A stretch of DNA of 64,000 bases from Auricularia sp. M13 (taxonomy: Eukaryota; Basidiomycota; Agaricomycetes; Auriculariales; Auriculariaceae), in contig CM073194.1 in NCBI GenBank assembly GCA_037042915.1, positions 4,092,001 through 4,156,000 of the forward strand, given 5' to 3'. The notes beneath the pieces were generated by a model. That model was not told the origin of the DNA, did no database searches, and saw nothing but the letters and a program-made list of their open reading frames with translations. Positions 45,201 through 52,797 of this stretch are shown piece after piece (positions within the stretch are counted from its first letter, which is position 1; each line of letters begins with the position of its first letter). Position numbers and translations under genes: made by a program.

Positions 45201-48200
45201 ACGGTTCGGCGAACGACGGGAATGTCGCCGTACTACGTTGTACATGGCATGGAGCCCGTCATGCCGCTCGACCTCGCGGAGGCGACGTACCTTACGCCCC
45301 CGCTCCAGCCGCTACTCTCGACCGAGGATCTGATCATCGTCCGCGCCCGCCAGCTCCAACGCCGCGCAGAAGACCTCGAGGCCGTCCGCGAGCGTGTTCG
45401 CGAGGCGCGCTTCAAGAATGCTGAAGATTTCATCAGGAAATTTGGTCACTCCATCCGCGATTTCAACTTCAAGCCAGGCGAACTTGTGCTCGTCCGCAAC
45501 ACGCAGATTGAGAAGCATCTCGGAGCGAAGAAAATCGACGACCGCTATTACGGGCCTATGGTCGTCGTGCAACGTCGCGGTCGTGGATCGTACACACTCG
45601 CCGAGCTCGACGGCTCCATTTCGATACTGCGCTGTGCTGCTTTTCGCGTCATTCCGTACTTTGCGCGTTCTCGAGCGGTCTTCGACATCGACGATGTTCT
45701 GGCCAACGGCCGCGCACAACTCGATCTCATTGACAAGATACAGGCCGAGGAGCGTGGCGACGACGACGACGATTCCAGCGCTGTTGCCAGCCGTGGCAAT
45801 TAATCGTGTTCCTCCATCGCCGCTCCACGCCATCCATTTCCAACTGTCCGCGCGCTCTCCCCTACTCGTACGTCGAGCGCTGGTCAACCGCAAGCTCAGC
45901 GACGCGAAGCAACTCGCCGTATTCCGCCTTTCCGTTCTCGTCTTTGGACACTATCTCCCAGATCCGCTTCCACGTCTCCCAGTCGACTCCCTGCTTGTTC
46001 AAATCGTACTCGCTCGCCAGCTGGTTGATTCGTTCATCAAAATAAAACCCTTGGTCTAGCCTGGCCACTGCGTTCTCGTATGCGGCGCCCATGATCGCCG
46101 CCGCCCTGTCAATGTCAGCGTTGAGCACCGGGCACGGCTTCAGCAGATCGAAGATGTCCTATGCCTCGTCAACGGGCGACCAGCGGGCAAACCTTCTTCC
46201 ACTCGCCTTGAGAACCTCGGCGTCGTTGCGGTAATCGACAAGGGCCTGCATCGGGATGTCAGGTTTGATCTTCTTGATCTGCAGCGTGTGCGCGGCGACT
46301 ACGAGCTCGGCCCACAGTGCGCTCGGGCGCAGCTCGCGGTGGTTGAAGCGCTCCTTGGGCACGATCTTCAGGGCGCGCATGGCGAAAATTCCATGGATGA
46401 ACTGCACGCAGTCCGAGAAGACCTTCTATAGGAACGTCAGCCACTGTAACCAACCGCGCCGCCCACGCACCGACGCTCGCGCTTTCTCTTCGGCCTCGAA
46501 CAACATTTCGGCGTGCTCTCTGTCGTTCCTGTTCGCTGTCAGCCACGCCCGCTTGGCCACACTGATTGCACGAACATCGTAGGGCAGCCGAACTCCTCGT
46601 GCACCGCGCCACAGAAAGAGCAAGTACCAAACTTCGGGTCCATCGGAGTAATGCGCGTCGAGCTGGCCGGGGACGGCCAGTATTTAATTGCCCCGGGAAA
46701 TGACGGGCCATGGTCATGGCGACGCCTGGAACAGGGCGCGAGCACCGGCGCTATATGCGCCTTCCGTTTCGGGAAGGAAGGAGCACCGCCACCTGTCACC
46801 ACGCTCGCACTCGCTCCCCGCGTCCCGCGCGCTACTCGTCACCTCGAGCGCCGCCAATGCGGCACAGAGCTCGCCTATGCGACCTCTAGCCGTCGCTCGA
46901 GTATGCGGGCGCCGGAGTCAGGGCTCGGCCTGCTCCATCAGCCGACTCCTATCAGCACCGCGGTGCCACCCTGGCCTTGTCCTCACCGTTATGACCGTCT
47001 ACTCTCGTCCCTTACCCCTCGATGTGTATATCGTTCGACTCGCGCTTCAAATCCCCACATATTCCGTTCGTTTTATCGCACCGGACTCTGTCTCTCTCTG
47101 TTGCATGTGCTCACTCTCCTCCCCCTTCCTCTCTCTCTGGATCGATAATCACCGCCTCATCGCGTTCTCATCATGTGTATATATTCTCCGGCGTTCGTAG
47201 GAGTCAGGCAGTTTTAGTTTTCCCCCATCTCTGGCTCGAGTTTTGAGCACGGATAGTGTAGCCGGAGTCCGGTTCGCGAACCTCCGAACCCCCGAACCGA
47301 ACCCGAACCGAACCAAGGTTCGGGCTGGTTCAGGTTCAGGTTCAGTGCCAAGCCGAACCTCGTCCGAACCGTGTTCAAACCGAACCGAACCTGCGAACCT
47401 CCTCCTATATAAAGCTCAGACATCTCAACTTTTGTTGGGTTAAAGACCACCTTTGTCCCAGTTCTGCTTATGTAACATGTATATCAGCTCTACGAAGGTG
47501 TCTATCAAACCTTAGGCATTGTTGGCAAGGAGTTGAGGAGGCAACCAGATGACATAATTCATTCCCACAATGTGATATGCAAGCTTGCAGCTCTAAATTC
47601 AGGCTCTGCAAGACCTTATAACATTAACAGAGAGTCATAATCATGAATTATGATCAACCACCATCCATATGTGCTTCGTACTAGTATTTAAAGTATCTAT
47701 TTATGATTATATAGTGTGTTCAAGGTTCGAACCCCGAACCGAACCCGAACCGAACCCCAGGTTCGGGTTTGATGGTTCGGGACCAGGTTCGGTTCGAGGT
47801 TCGGAAAAATTGCCGCCGAACCGCACCGAACCGAACATCGGCTACACTAAGCACGGAGCCCGAGTCCCCCCTCAGCAGCCAAAAAGTCACTCACTCGGAC
47901 CTGAGAGGCGGCCAACCTCCTCAGTCCTAGCCCTTCCTTCGTCCTCAGTGCATATATTCGCTATCTACGGGATCTCCGAGTCGATCGTAGCGACGTGGAC
48001 TAGCACTCCTACCGGGTCCCACCCGAGCTCCTAGCACTACCGCCGAACCCTTGCGTCAGTGAGAGAGCGAGGAGATGCGTACCAAGGACTAGGCACTATT
48101 TGGGGTATGAGACGGTTAGGAAATACTGTATGAGAATGAGTGGCGGGAACACGAAGGCGCACCTTTCCAAAACCGATGGCGTCGGTGAGCCACAGGTTGG

Positions 48201-48649
48201 CGATGGAGCCGAAGATGAAGCCCTGTTTCAAAGCCGTCACAATCAGCGTCTGGCGACGGGAACTGCAGCACAAAAAACTGAAGCGTACCACGCATTTGAA
48301 CAAGAAGAGCGTCGACACGACCGTATAATTGATCTGCAAAGCATGAGCAATGCCAGTTACTAGTGAGTACGCGACAATATCAAAGCGATACCTTGTAATG
48401 ATCCTGGATGGTCGTGAGCAATGGTCCGAGGCTCGCGTCGTTCCAGCCACCGAGCCAGAGACACAGGCAGAGCGTGCTGAACTGGTACCAGTCCCTCCGC
48501 GCGCGCGCAGTCACCGTCGCCGACCCAGTCTGCCTCGCCGCCACACGAGCACTCAGGTTGGCAGCGGAAGCGGAGTCTTGCTTTGCGCCAGCAGGCTCCT
48601 TGACACCCACCGCAGCGAGCTCGATATCGCGCGAACCAGACGAAGCCAT
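36255..48649 (-). CDS. MFS transporter (fungal BSC6-like family), split by a 10 kb LTR element in an intron
   Basis: Thirteen exons: 48649-48392, 48333-48289, 48222-48163, 48095-48083, 37818-37630, 37583-37440, 37387-37178, 37084-37007, 36945-36902, 36822-36776, 36721-36543, 36466-36394 and 36330-36255. They total 1416 nt, or 471 residues, with consistent phases. Family blocks occur in order: LGGWNDASLGPLL, GSIANLWLTDAIGFGK, PAPPFPVMMAMSW, AAQCNGFVAAG, MSMLHGLYGLGAVLSP, ITIGGWIVTYLVDQRGGG, GRRRVVFVYSALAA and PPHLVVGAIGWIAGFGQ. These fit 12 membrane helices. Exon 4 is a 13-nt microexon coding the bridge K-CLVL-G. Intron 4 (37819-48082) contains the LTR element; without it the intron would be about 66 bp. 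The substrate is unknown; family members act at the plasma or vacuolar membrane. Confidence 0.87.
37861..37864. repeat. Target-site duplication, left copy (GTGA)
   Basis: GTGA abuts the left LTR and is repeated at 48059-48062 directly after the right LTR, as expected for the 4-6 bp duplications of Ty3/Gypsy integration. Confidence 0.7.
37865..38619 (+). repeat. Left LTR
   Basis: A 755 bp direct repeat beginning TGACGGGCCATGG and ending CTTGCGTCA. It matches the right LTR almost base for base except for the element nested in the latter. Confidence 0.93.
38624..38635 (+). other. Putative primer-binding site
   Basis: TGGTGACCACCG lies 5 bases after the left LTR. It starts TGG, the complement of a tRNA CCA end. 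I did not identify the tRNA. Confidence 0.4.
39262..41523 (+). CDS. Gag-protease ORF of the LTR element
   Basis: 753 codons from the first ATG. The N-terminal half is the capsid-like Gag region (FDGNGRTLVQFLSDYKRL onward), followed by a CCHC zinc knuckle (CYYCGGTHRMPDC, residues 279-291) and a Pro/Ser-rich stretch. A retropepsin-type protease is centred on DNGS at Asp627. The same frame is open upstream to about 38656 with a Ser/Pro/Arg-rich sequence but without an ATG. The ORF overlaps the start of pol by four bases in another frame, an arrangement for which related elements use recoding or reinitiation. Confidence 0.88.
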   Translation: MAEPMPMPTERRAPKFDGNGRTLVQFLSDYKRLADAALLTESQAIERIVIYLAAGPRKLVERYAEFRRPTSWDAFRDRFVEDYLDAQEPDEYRRSDYDDFLVKSKADPPRSVDKLGEFTRVFRSMAADVQRAGGLSDVEMRKHYCTVLESAIGKEFRTRMLVEYKGKTRSEWLITEMLKQGKILLKEAEADADAYFPQEVGAATVPAAPSSSVPTVKIEEQLNVLFSRLTSRIEQLERTYRAPSAAHVHVAPGAASGPTPAIPVGSTHAHVSASADLSCYYCGGTHRMPDCSLLQEDLAMGRCLKNEQGRVVYPNGETIRGGFGGKMRERVQEFNAAHPEYEKKRGASAAAMLVELGDAYFAPLQDCVSASSAPEFTAEDAAQAWASFVAGETFQYEEGERRRYNLRARQPASNAPVQDTRTKPPAPMPVTSATPVVRDTPPHLERGRVDRMPPSSPSKEKGRTVSAADRPGSATAQPPTPVPRSATIEEVPDDDAPPPAPPRPVTLPSALSAPRPQFQLRSSLETDGLAKVISERILRTQVALSVQDLLALSPSLRRHWHNETAVKRVTIGYTGADDAEQDARDVFHFERISQPGVSRDLIAAEVALPLRYLDCIVGDYRAEGVVDNGSQLVLISQKFWQALGCPLDKEHRINMTAANNSAALTKGLCANLEVQIGGITWYLQAHVVEDAPFSLLLGRPFLCVSSAREDNLPDGSTFLTLNDPNSGRAARIPTRARRNPRSAVLPADQPSGF
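41520..45803 (+). CDS. Pol ORF of the LTR element: reverse transcriptase, RNase H, integrase
   Basis: About 1427 codons. The reverse transcriptase spans about 42800-43450 (YEASSSAYRSGWFCVVKK, LPQGYSNA and the active-site FVDD near 43214). RNase H lies at about 43690-44080 (DVILAVDSSIHGVGF). The integrase spans about 44590-45350, with an H-H-C-C zinc domain (CASCDVCQRRQ) and the DDE core (HLDTMWMP, DNGAPV, GVIEHKHFDLREV). The first ~300 codons are a poorly conserved linker. The C terminus (YYGPMVVVQRRGRGSYTLAEL) is the usual integrase tail without a chromodomain. Confidence 0.9.
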   Translation: MKREDQAAIHTVYHYPARRVLPDPETPLIQLEHSSPRIPPSSPAACLLLLAVSSIIFLAPSVSLIISYMFRIVLISLIVSLFSSDLLPASYRVPSPLGVLLPSTVLVLKSVLTGFPSSIAQSTTPFAAYEQQCTAPRATLHERPDCAIRLPHEYPANGEVVPAQAHEQTARAVGSVSHGRTECPAPRAASNVVQREAAANTGGIRSGSVPEIECLAICMDAADDRAHQPSHPVPTDIQTVSPLRIDGDEMLFYVQRVDEPHDSSTLSAAEVFAQIKYDIAADGSRRVPDGPKPDTGCPKKPYKPVARKVKPLQERLPEEYRVVRTRPPDCMDGMPVLPTRPPVWSPSTPHLTVARMAGFNLDKDGFLLSEEIRLFQFLIEEHQEVFAWEERERRRFKDCYVPPIRYPVVPHEPWTDRNIPIPHAIRDRVIDLLKQKIEAGVYEASSSAYRSGWFCVVKKDGSSLRIVHDLQRLNSVTIRDAGTLPSPDEFSETCAGRACIGALDLFSSYDQQLVHQDSRDLTTFQSPVGPLRLISLPQGYSNAVAVQQGNVTFILAPEMPEHVLAFVDDVTPLGPRSYYFKPDGSHETIPENAGIRRFVWEYATSLNRILQRLRHAGASISGKKAIICAPRAVIVGYDVSFEGRRPLQDKVQRVIDWPRCKNVSDVRAFLGTVGLARLWIRNFALIARPLTNLAKKDVPFDFDTDCHEAMLRLKEAVIAAPCIKPIDYRCGRDVILAVDSSIHGVGFVLLQLGEKKERCIARFGSIAWNDVEARYSQPKVELYGLWRALRNMRLYVVGLPVLLVEVDAKYIKGMLNHPDMQPSATINRWIAGVQLFNIKLVHVPTTQHSAADGLSRRAPSPNDPEETDDHEEWLDRHLGLWIALVLARAPHSLPLANRYGQLAPAPIHRAAESAMIQLPREGPFASTFALALAANEPRSHVPTREENRLPDGAFIVPPRSDALRRKDEQLHDFERFLTDFVLPPDLQPKHRPWFYRQAGKFFVTDGRLMRRDPEKKHKVVVKDPVRRVAILEAAHDDTGHKGAFATDALIRERFWWPGLAEDVRWYCASCDVCQRRQVFKLKIPPVVARVASLFQRIHLDTMWMPPSRGKHAIHHARCALSSWPEAIPIAKETALVLARFLLELQCRFGFLYEVITDNGAPVVAAVEQLAAKWGIHHIRISGYNSQANGVIEHKHFDLREVLVKLCDDGDPSHWVDVLPLALWAERVTVRRTTGMSPYYVVHGMEPVMPLDLAEATYLTPPLQPLLSTEDLIIVRARQLQRRAEDLEAVRERVREARFKNAEDFIRKFGHSIRDFNFKPGELVLVRNTQIEKHLGAKKIDDRYYGPMVVVQRRGRGSYTLAELDGSISILRCAAFRVIPYFARSRAVFDIDDVLANGRAQLDLIDKIQAEERGDDDDDSSAVASRGN
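45862..46690 (-). other. Antisense coding-like segment between pol and the right LTR
   Basis: On the minus strand, opposite to the element, several stretches have protein-like composition. One has a small zinc-binding-looking CSFCGAVHEEFGC motif near 46590-46630. Others read FNHRELRPSALWAELVVAAH (about 46270-46350) and GVDWETWKRIWEIVSKDENG (about 45920-45990). It is not one continuous frame. It may be a captured host fragment or an accessory antisense gene of this element lineage. It runs in the same sense as the MFS gene around it. Confidence 0.4.
46701..48058 (+). repeat. Right LTR, carrying a nested hAT-type MITE
   Basis: It begins TGACGGGCCATGG and ends CTTGCGTCA like the left LTR. It is 1358 bp instead of 755 because of a 596 bp insertion plus its 8 bp target duplication. 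Confidence 0.93.
47254..47849. mobile_element. Non-autonomous hAT-type element (MITE), 596 bp
   Basis: The ends are inverted repeats, TAGTGTAGCCG and CGGCTACACTA. The flanks AGCACGGA at 47246-47253 and 47850-47857 form a perfect 8 bp target duplication that is single in the left LTR. An 8 bp duplication with TAGNG-type ends is the mark of hAT elements. About 150-180 bp inside each end is filled with GGTTCGG / CCGAACC motifs in both orientations, while the centre (about 47440-47720) is AT-rich with no transposase frame. It entered after the LTR element integrated. Confidence 0.9.
48059..48062. repeat. Target-site duplication, right copy (GTGA)
   Basis: Matches 37861-37864 and directly follows the right LTR. 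Confidence 0.7.
48083..48095 (-). other. 13-nt microexon of the MFS transporter gene
   Basis: TGCCTAGTCCTTG is flanked by AATAG before and GTACGC after (minus strand). It joins AAG of exon 3 (phase 0) to GC-GCC of exon 5 (phase 1), giving GFGK-CLVL-GAALQ. Without it the phases of exons 3 and 5 do not match and the conserved helix-linker is broken. Confidence 0.75.
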
Positions 48650-49031
48650 GAACGGGGAAGAAAAGAGACAGCGCTGATGCGCTCTGGGCTCAGGCTGCTG
48701 ACTTATGCAGTACCGATGCCATGGGCAAACTGGAATTCGGCTAACGTCGCGGTCATGCGCGCGCGTCGAAACTGGAATTGGAGGCGCTGACGGGAGATAA
48801 CAGCCATCATAAACTGGAATTCAGGGTGCAGGCTGATTCGGACCGGTCATGCGCAGTCAGAGCGCATGAGTCCAGGGGCGGAGCACAAGCTGGCGAGTTC
48901 GGTGGGTAGGTAGGTGGAGAGAACCCGTTTGCCACTCAGATCCAGAGCTGAAGCTTTTCGCGAAATCCGATTCCAGGCGATGCTCATGTACACTCGCCGT
49001 CGCTACAGTACACAGTAGTAACTTTTTTGGC
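48650..49031. other. Intergenic region between MFS and GH54 genes
   Basis: This 382 bp holds the MFS promoter and the GH54 3' end. I see nothing else beyond a GGGTAGGTAGGTGG tract near 48903. Confidence 0.5.
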
Positions 49032-50543
49032 TCAAGCAAAGCCGGCGGTGACGACCCAGCTGACGTCGTCGTTGAACGACGCGGTGGCGTCGAAGTCGTG
49101 CACGCCGCCGTTGCTGGCGATGCTGAGGTTGTTGTTGAAATGGCGGAAGAAGCGCGTGGGGAAGTTGAACGAGCGTATGGAGTTGCCCTGGCCGTTGAGG
49201 CCGGCCTGCGGGCAGAACGTCGCGTCCTCCTTGAACAGCTGGCTGTTGTCGTTCGCGTTGAGCAGCAGTACGAAGTTGCTGTGCCGCAGGAAGCTACCGG
49301 GCGTGTCCCGGCTCTCGAACGACACGCAGCCGCCGTTCGCCAGGCCGCTACGGACCGTGAAACTCGCCTGCTGCTTCAGAGTGGAGCTGCTCGAGGACGA
49401 GACGACCTGCGTCGCGACGGCTGAGCCCGAGTGCGCGAGGAAGCGCGTCGTGCAGCACGCCGTCGTCGCGCGGAACGAGACGGACGAGCCCACGGAGACC
49501 GCGGGCCCGCTGACCAGGGAGGTCGTGGCATACTTGGCCGCGACGATGTTCGCCTGCACGGAGTTCTCCGTCACGTCGGAGGGGAAACCGGACGTCATGA
49601 CGCCCTCGTAGAACGTGCCCTGCGCGCCGTTGCTGTTGTCACCGCCGATGCCCAGGATGATCGCGCCCTCCTTCTTCATCGGGTTGTAGCCCGATGCCGT
49701 CGGCCGCCCGCCGTTGTAGAACGTCGAGAGCGAGCCCGACGCGGCGTTGCCGCCGCGCAATGCCCAGTGGTTCGGCTCGCCTTTGACGATGGCGGTGAAG
49801 AAGCGGTCGGTGATGCTGGGGTCCGCGGTATTCCTACCCGTCGTGTTGCCAGAGAAGAGGCCGTTCTCGAGGTCGGCCATGAGCCAGGGCCCGCTGCCCG
49901 CGCCGGTGCCCCAGACGGTGCTGGTGCCAAAGTAGATGGCTTCCATGTGGCCGTTGCCCGTGTCGCGGCTGTTCGTCTCGGCGTTGCCGTAGTCGAAGCA
50001 GCACGCGCCGTTGAAGTGCGTCCCGTCCAGCACGGCGTACATGCCCTCCGCCGCGTCGCCCGTCGCGGTGCCGCTCACCGCGTTGTTGCGGTAACCCGTG
50101 CCGGGCGAAACGAACACACCGTACGCCTTTTGTCCATTCAGCGTCACTGGCGCGCCCGTCGCGCTCGCCAAGTTGTCCGCGCCGTTCGACTCCGGCCCAT
50201 TGAAGCCGCCCGGCGGCGCCTGCGTGAGATGGTTGCCGCGGCCGGTCTGGTCGAAGATGGTCGTGATGAGGCAGGTCGTGCCGGCGCAGAAGGAGTCCTG
50301 CGATGCTGCGTTGGCGACGCCGCCGGCCGACAGCGGCGCGATGTTGCGCGTCGCGCCGTCAGAACCGCGCTTGACCTGATACAGCGAGCCGTTGAAGGCG
50401 CTGAAGAGAGCGCGGGTGGTGCTATGTGCGGCCACGCAGGGCGTGCCGCCGGAGGCGTAAATGTCGCAGGGCCCGGCAGCGACCAGGGCGCTGAGAGCAA
50501 GCGCGAGAGTGCAGGCACACTGGAGGCTCTGGCGCGAGAACAT
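49032..50543 (-). CDS. Secreted GH54 alpha-L-arabinofuranosidase with CBM42
   Basis: Single exon, 503 residues. A signal peptide (about 1-23, cut after LVAAG) precedes the mature start GPCDIYASGGTPCVAAHST, which is the classic GH54 N terminus. The catalytic beta-sandwich runs to about 335. By family alignment the nucleophile is Glu226 in ADLENG and the acid/base Asp302 in GGDNSN, 76 residues apart as in AkAbfB. The AbfB (CBM42) beta-trefoil occupies about 345-503 (TRFLAHSG, GLANGGCVSFESRDTPGSFLRH, FPTRFFRHFN). It should release terminal arabinofuranose from arabinoxylan or arabinan outside the cell. An upstream in-frame GTG at 50555 is not a credible start. Confidence 0.95.
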   Translation of the reverse strand: MFSRQSLQCACTLALALSALVAAGPCDIYASGGTPCVAAHSTTRALFSAFNGSLYQVKRGSDGATRNIAPLSAGGVANAASQDSFCAGTTCLITTIFDQTGRGNHLTQAPPGGFNGPESNGADNLASATGAPVTLNGQKAYGVFVSPGTGYRNNAVSGTATGDAAEGMYAVLDGTHFNGACCFDYGNAETNSRDTGNGHMEAIYFGTSTVWGTGAGSGPWLMADLENGLFSGNTTGRNTADPSITDRFFTAIVKGEPNHWALRGGNAASGSLSTFYNGGRPTASGYNPMKKEGAIILGIGGDNSNGAQGTFYEGVMTSGFPSDVTENSVQANIVAAKYATTSLVSGPAVSVGSSVSFRATTACCTTRFLAHSGSAVATQVVSSSSSSTLKQQASFTVRSGLANGGCVSFESRDTPGSFLRHSNFVLLLNANDNSQLFKEDATFCPQAGLNGQGNSIRSFNFPTRFFRHFNNNLSIASNGGVHDFDATASFNDDVSWVVTAGFA

Positions 50544-51332
50544 GTTTCCGTCCACTGCCTGGCGCTCCGCCGCCTGCCAGCGTTTTAAAGACTGTAAGGA
50601 CGGAAGCCATTGTCGTCACGCGCCGTGGCAGCCAACGGGGCGACCTCGGATAGGTGTGCACGCTACAACCGGGGCGGGATAGAAAGAGCACGTGGCCATG
50701 GACACGCTGGCGCCAGTAATATGCAGAGTTCACGAAGTACGGGTCATGCGCAACCATGCTGAAATATGGTCGTGTCCGTCGACCGTACCGTACGGCTCCC
50801 GCCAGACGAAGGCGGTCCGTGATGCAGTTCGCGGACCGTGTCAAGGCGGGCCGTATGCAAGAACTGAAGCGAAGCTGGGGAAACTGCTTCTGAGATTCTA
50901 GCAGCGGGGGAGATGCCATCGTGGTCGGCGAGTACAATATCACGGCCTTGGTTGCAGTAACAAGGACCTCTGCCATTGCGCATACGCCGGTTTATTTACG
51001 GGACGACACTCATGGTGGTGGAAGTGAAAAGACGTTTCGGTCGGAGCTTTCCGAGTCTTCTCCTGCAGCTGAGGTCAAGCAAGTTCAACGGTGTTATGAG
51101 TATATGTAGGAGACTGTAGGAACGACTATTCTCGTGTGCACAGCGGTCGCATTTCACAAATATTCAACTTTGGCGTGCACACTGGTTGGATGAGATTAAC
51201 AAACCTGAGTGCCTCCCGTCATACTTATATGACAAATGTGCCAGAGACACAGCGCCTAATCAATCTCTGCATCGGGGGACCTCTCAGGTCGCGCCAGTCG
51301 CGATCTCCCCTGCCATCATCTAGGATGAAGAG
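50544..51332. other. Intergenic region
   Basis: About 790 bp between the GH54 promoter side and the 3' end of F-box-like C. Only chance ORFs are seen. Confidence 0.45.
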
Positions 51333-52729
51333 TCAACGAGGCAGCACCAAGCCAGTGGAAGCATGTAGCAAGAGCCTGTGCGCATGCTTACCTCGCTCGA
51401 CGATGCAAGCCCACCGCTTCGGCGCGTCTAACTGCTTGAGGCGTTCTGCAATAACCCGTCTGACATCCCTTTCTACAGACGCCGTGAGACAGGAGCTCTC
51501 CCGCCTCGCGGCCTTGTTAACGTTCTCGCCGGTCTCCAACATGAAGATGATAATAATGCGCATGTGCCGTGCGTAGGGTGCGCAGAGCGCTTCGCAGAGT
51601 TCCTCTAGACCCATGTAGTCGATGCACCGCAACGCGAGCCGCGCTGGGATCGAGATGGCCAGGGTGAGGTACTCGAGTGCACCGGGTCGCAGCTCCATGC
51701 TGTGAATAAGGTTGAGGCAGAGGCCCACCAGCGTGCATCTCTGTGGAAGAGTGACGTTGAAATATGTCGCATCCAGCTTCACGGTGATGCACAGAAACTG
51801 CAGTGAGGGGTAGGTATCTAACAGTTGAACTATCCCTGCGTGCGGGACGAGTCAGTTCAAGACACTTTGAACGGATAGAGCAGTTCGATGGGACACTGAC
51901 CGCAGTTCTCCCATTTTGTGTCTGATACGACAGCAGTAATTCTGGCGCGCGTCTGGAGCGGCAATTCGGAGAGCGGACTGAGCAACTCAGGCAGAAAGAA
52001 CGAATCCACAAATAGCATGCGTTTGACGCCTTCGCAACGAAGAAGCCTGCACAGCGAGTCCGCCAGCTGTAAATCTCGAGACTCTAACACGGTGACCGAA
52101 AGGGAACTAAGGTCTTTGGGCGGTTGCAGTGTCTCGTCTTCAAGGTGCGCTGCCAGGGCATGTTTGGGGTCCTCCGGGATAATGTGACTAGGCATCACAA
52201 CATGTTGCAGCGCGGGGAACCCAGCGATGAGATACGCGAGCATCGAGAGATGGCATTCGCAGCTATGCTCGAGGTCCAGATATGTGATGGAGGAGCAACA
52301 TTGATGAAGGGCATCGATATACGACCAAAGCAGATGCGACGGAATGTCGCCAGCGTCGCCCATGAGGACGAGGCTTTCGAGGGAGACCAACCGACACGCA
52401 GGATGCTTCATCGTCTCGATGAGCGCCAGCCACTGCACTTCGTTTCCGAGAAATACCGCCAGTTCGATATGCTTGATGAGGTGCCAGGCTGGTCCACTGG
52501 GTGCCGGTGTCAAGTCTGCATAGGTCAGGCGGAGGTGCCCCGACGCAGCCTCCTGGCAGATGCCGCGCACGTCTCCGACGACGGTAGAGCGATACAGATG
52601 GAAGCGGGCGCGGGCGCGCAAACGGCGAGCTGCAGCGTTGCACAAGAGCAGTGCAGGATAATCGTCCCAGAGCGCGTCGACGATCAGGTCCAGTAATTCC
52701 TGCGGAAGTGCCGCGCGCCTGGGCTGCAT
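51333..52729 (-). CDS. F-box-like protein, paralog C
   Basis: Exons 52729-51901 and 51835-51333 (65 bp intron, phase 1) give 443 residues. ALPQELLDLIVDALWDDYPA, LLLCNAAARRLRARARFHLY and SSITYLDLEHSCEC align with paralogs A and B at 18.6-21.6 kb. The intron again follows W-E-N-C, and the end PKRWACIVERGK is shared. I chose the Met of MQPRRAALPQEL because TATATA at 52792-52797 is only about 20 bp from the upstream ATG at 52771. The probable role is substrate recognition in an SCF ubiquitin ligase. Unlike A and B it stands alone, 30 kb away, so the family has also spread beyond tandem duplication. Confidence 0.8.
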
Positions 52730-52791
52730 GATCTGGAAAAGAAGGGCGCGGGGGAGAAGGGAAGAAAACATGATAGAGCGCACGGCGTTGC

Positions 52792-52797
52792 TATATA
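52792..52797 (-). promoter_or_regulatory. TATA box of F-box-like paralog C
   Basis: TATATA, 62 bp upstream of the preferred start at 52729. Paralog A has a matching TATATA at 20047-20052. Confidence 0.45.

Larger units (their letters stand above)
37865..48058 (+). mobile_element. Ty3/Gypsy LTR retrotransposon, young and apparently whole
   Basis: The element is 10,194 bp long with direct LTRs (37865-38619 and 46701-48058) that start TG and end CA, flanked by GTGA duplications. Between them lie a probable primer-binding site, a gag ORF with zinc knuckle and aspartic protease, and a pol ORF ordered reverse transcriptase, RNase H, integrase, which defines Ty3/Gypsy. I see no chromodomain. The LTRs are nearly identical once a later 596 bp hAT-type insertion in the right one is set aside, so integration is recent. 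It stands antisense inside intron 4 of the MFS gene. Both main frames look continuous. Confidence 0.93.

Noticed and set aside
49431-50588. 385-codon open frame antisense to the GH54 gene
   Set aside because: Same reason: low-complexity shadow of a well-recognised GH54 enzyme.
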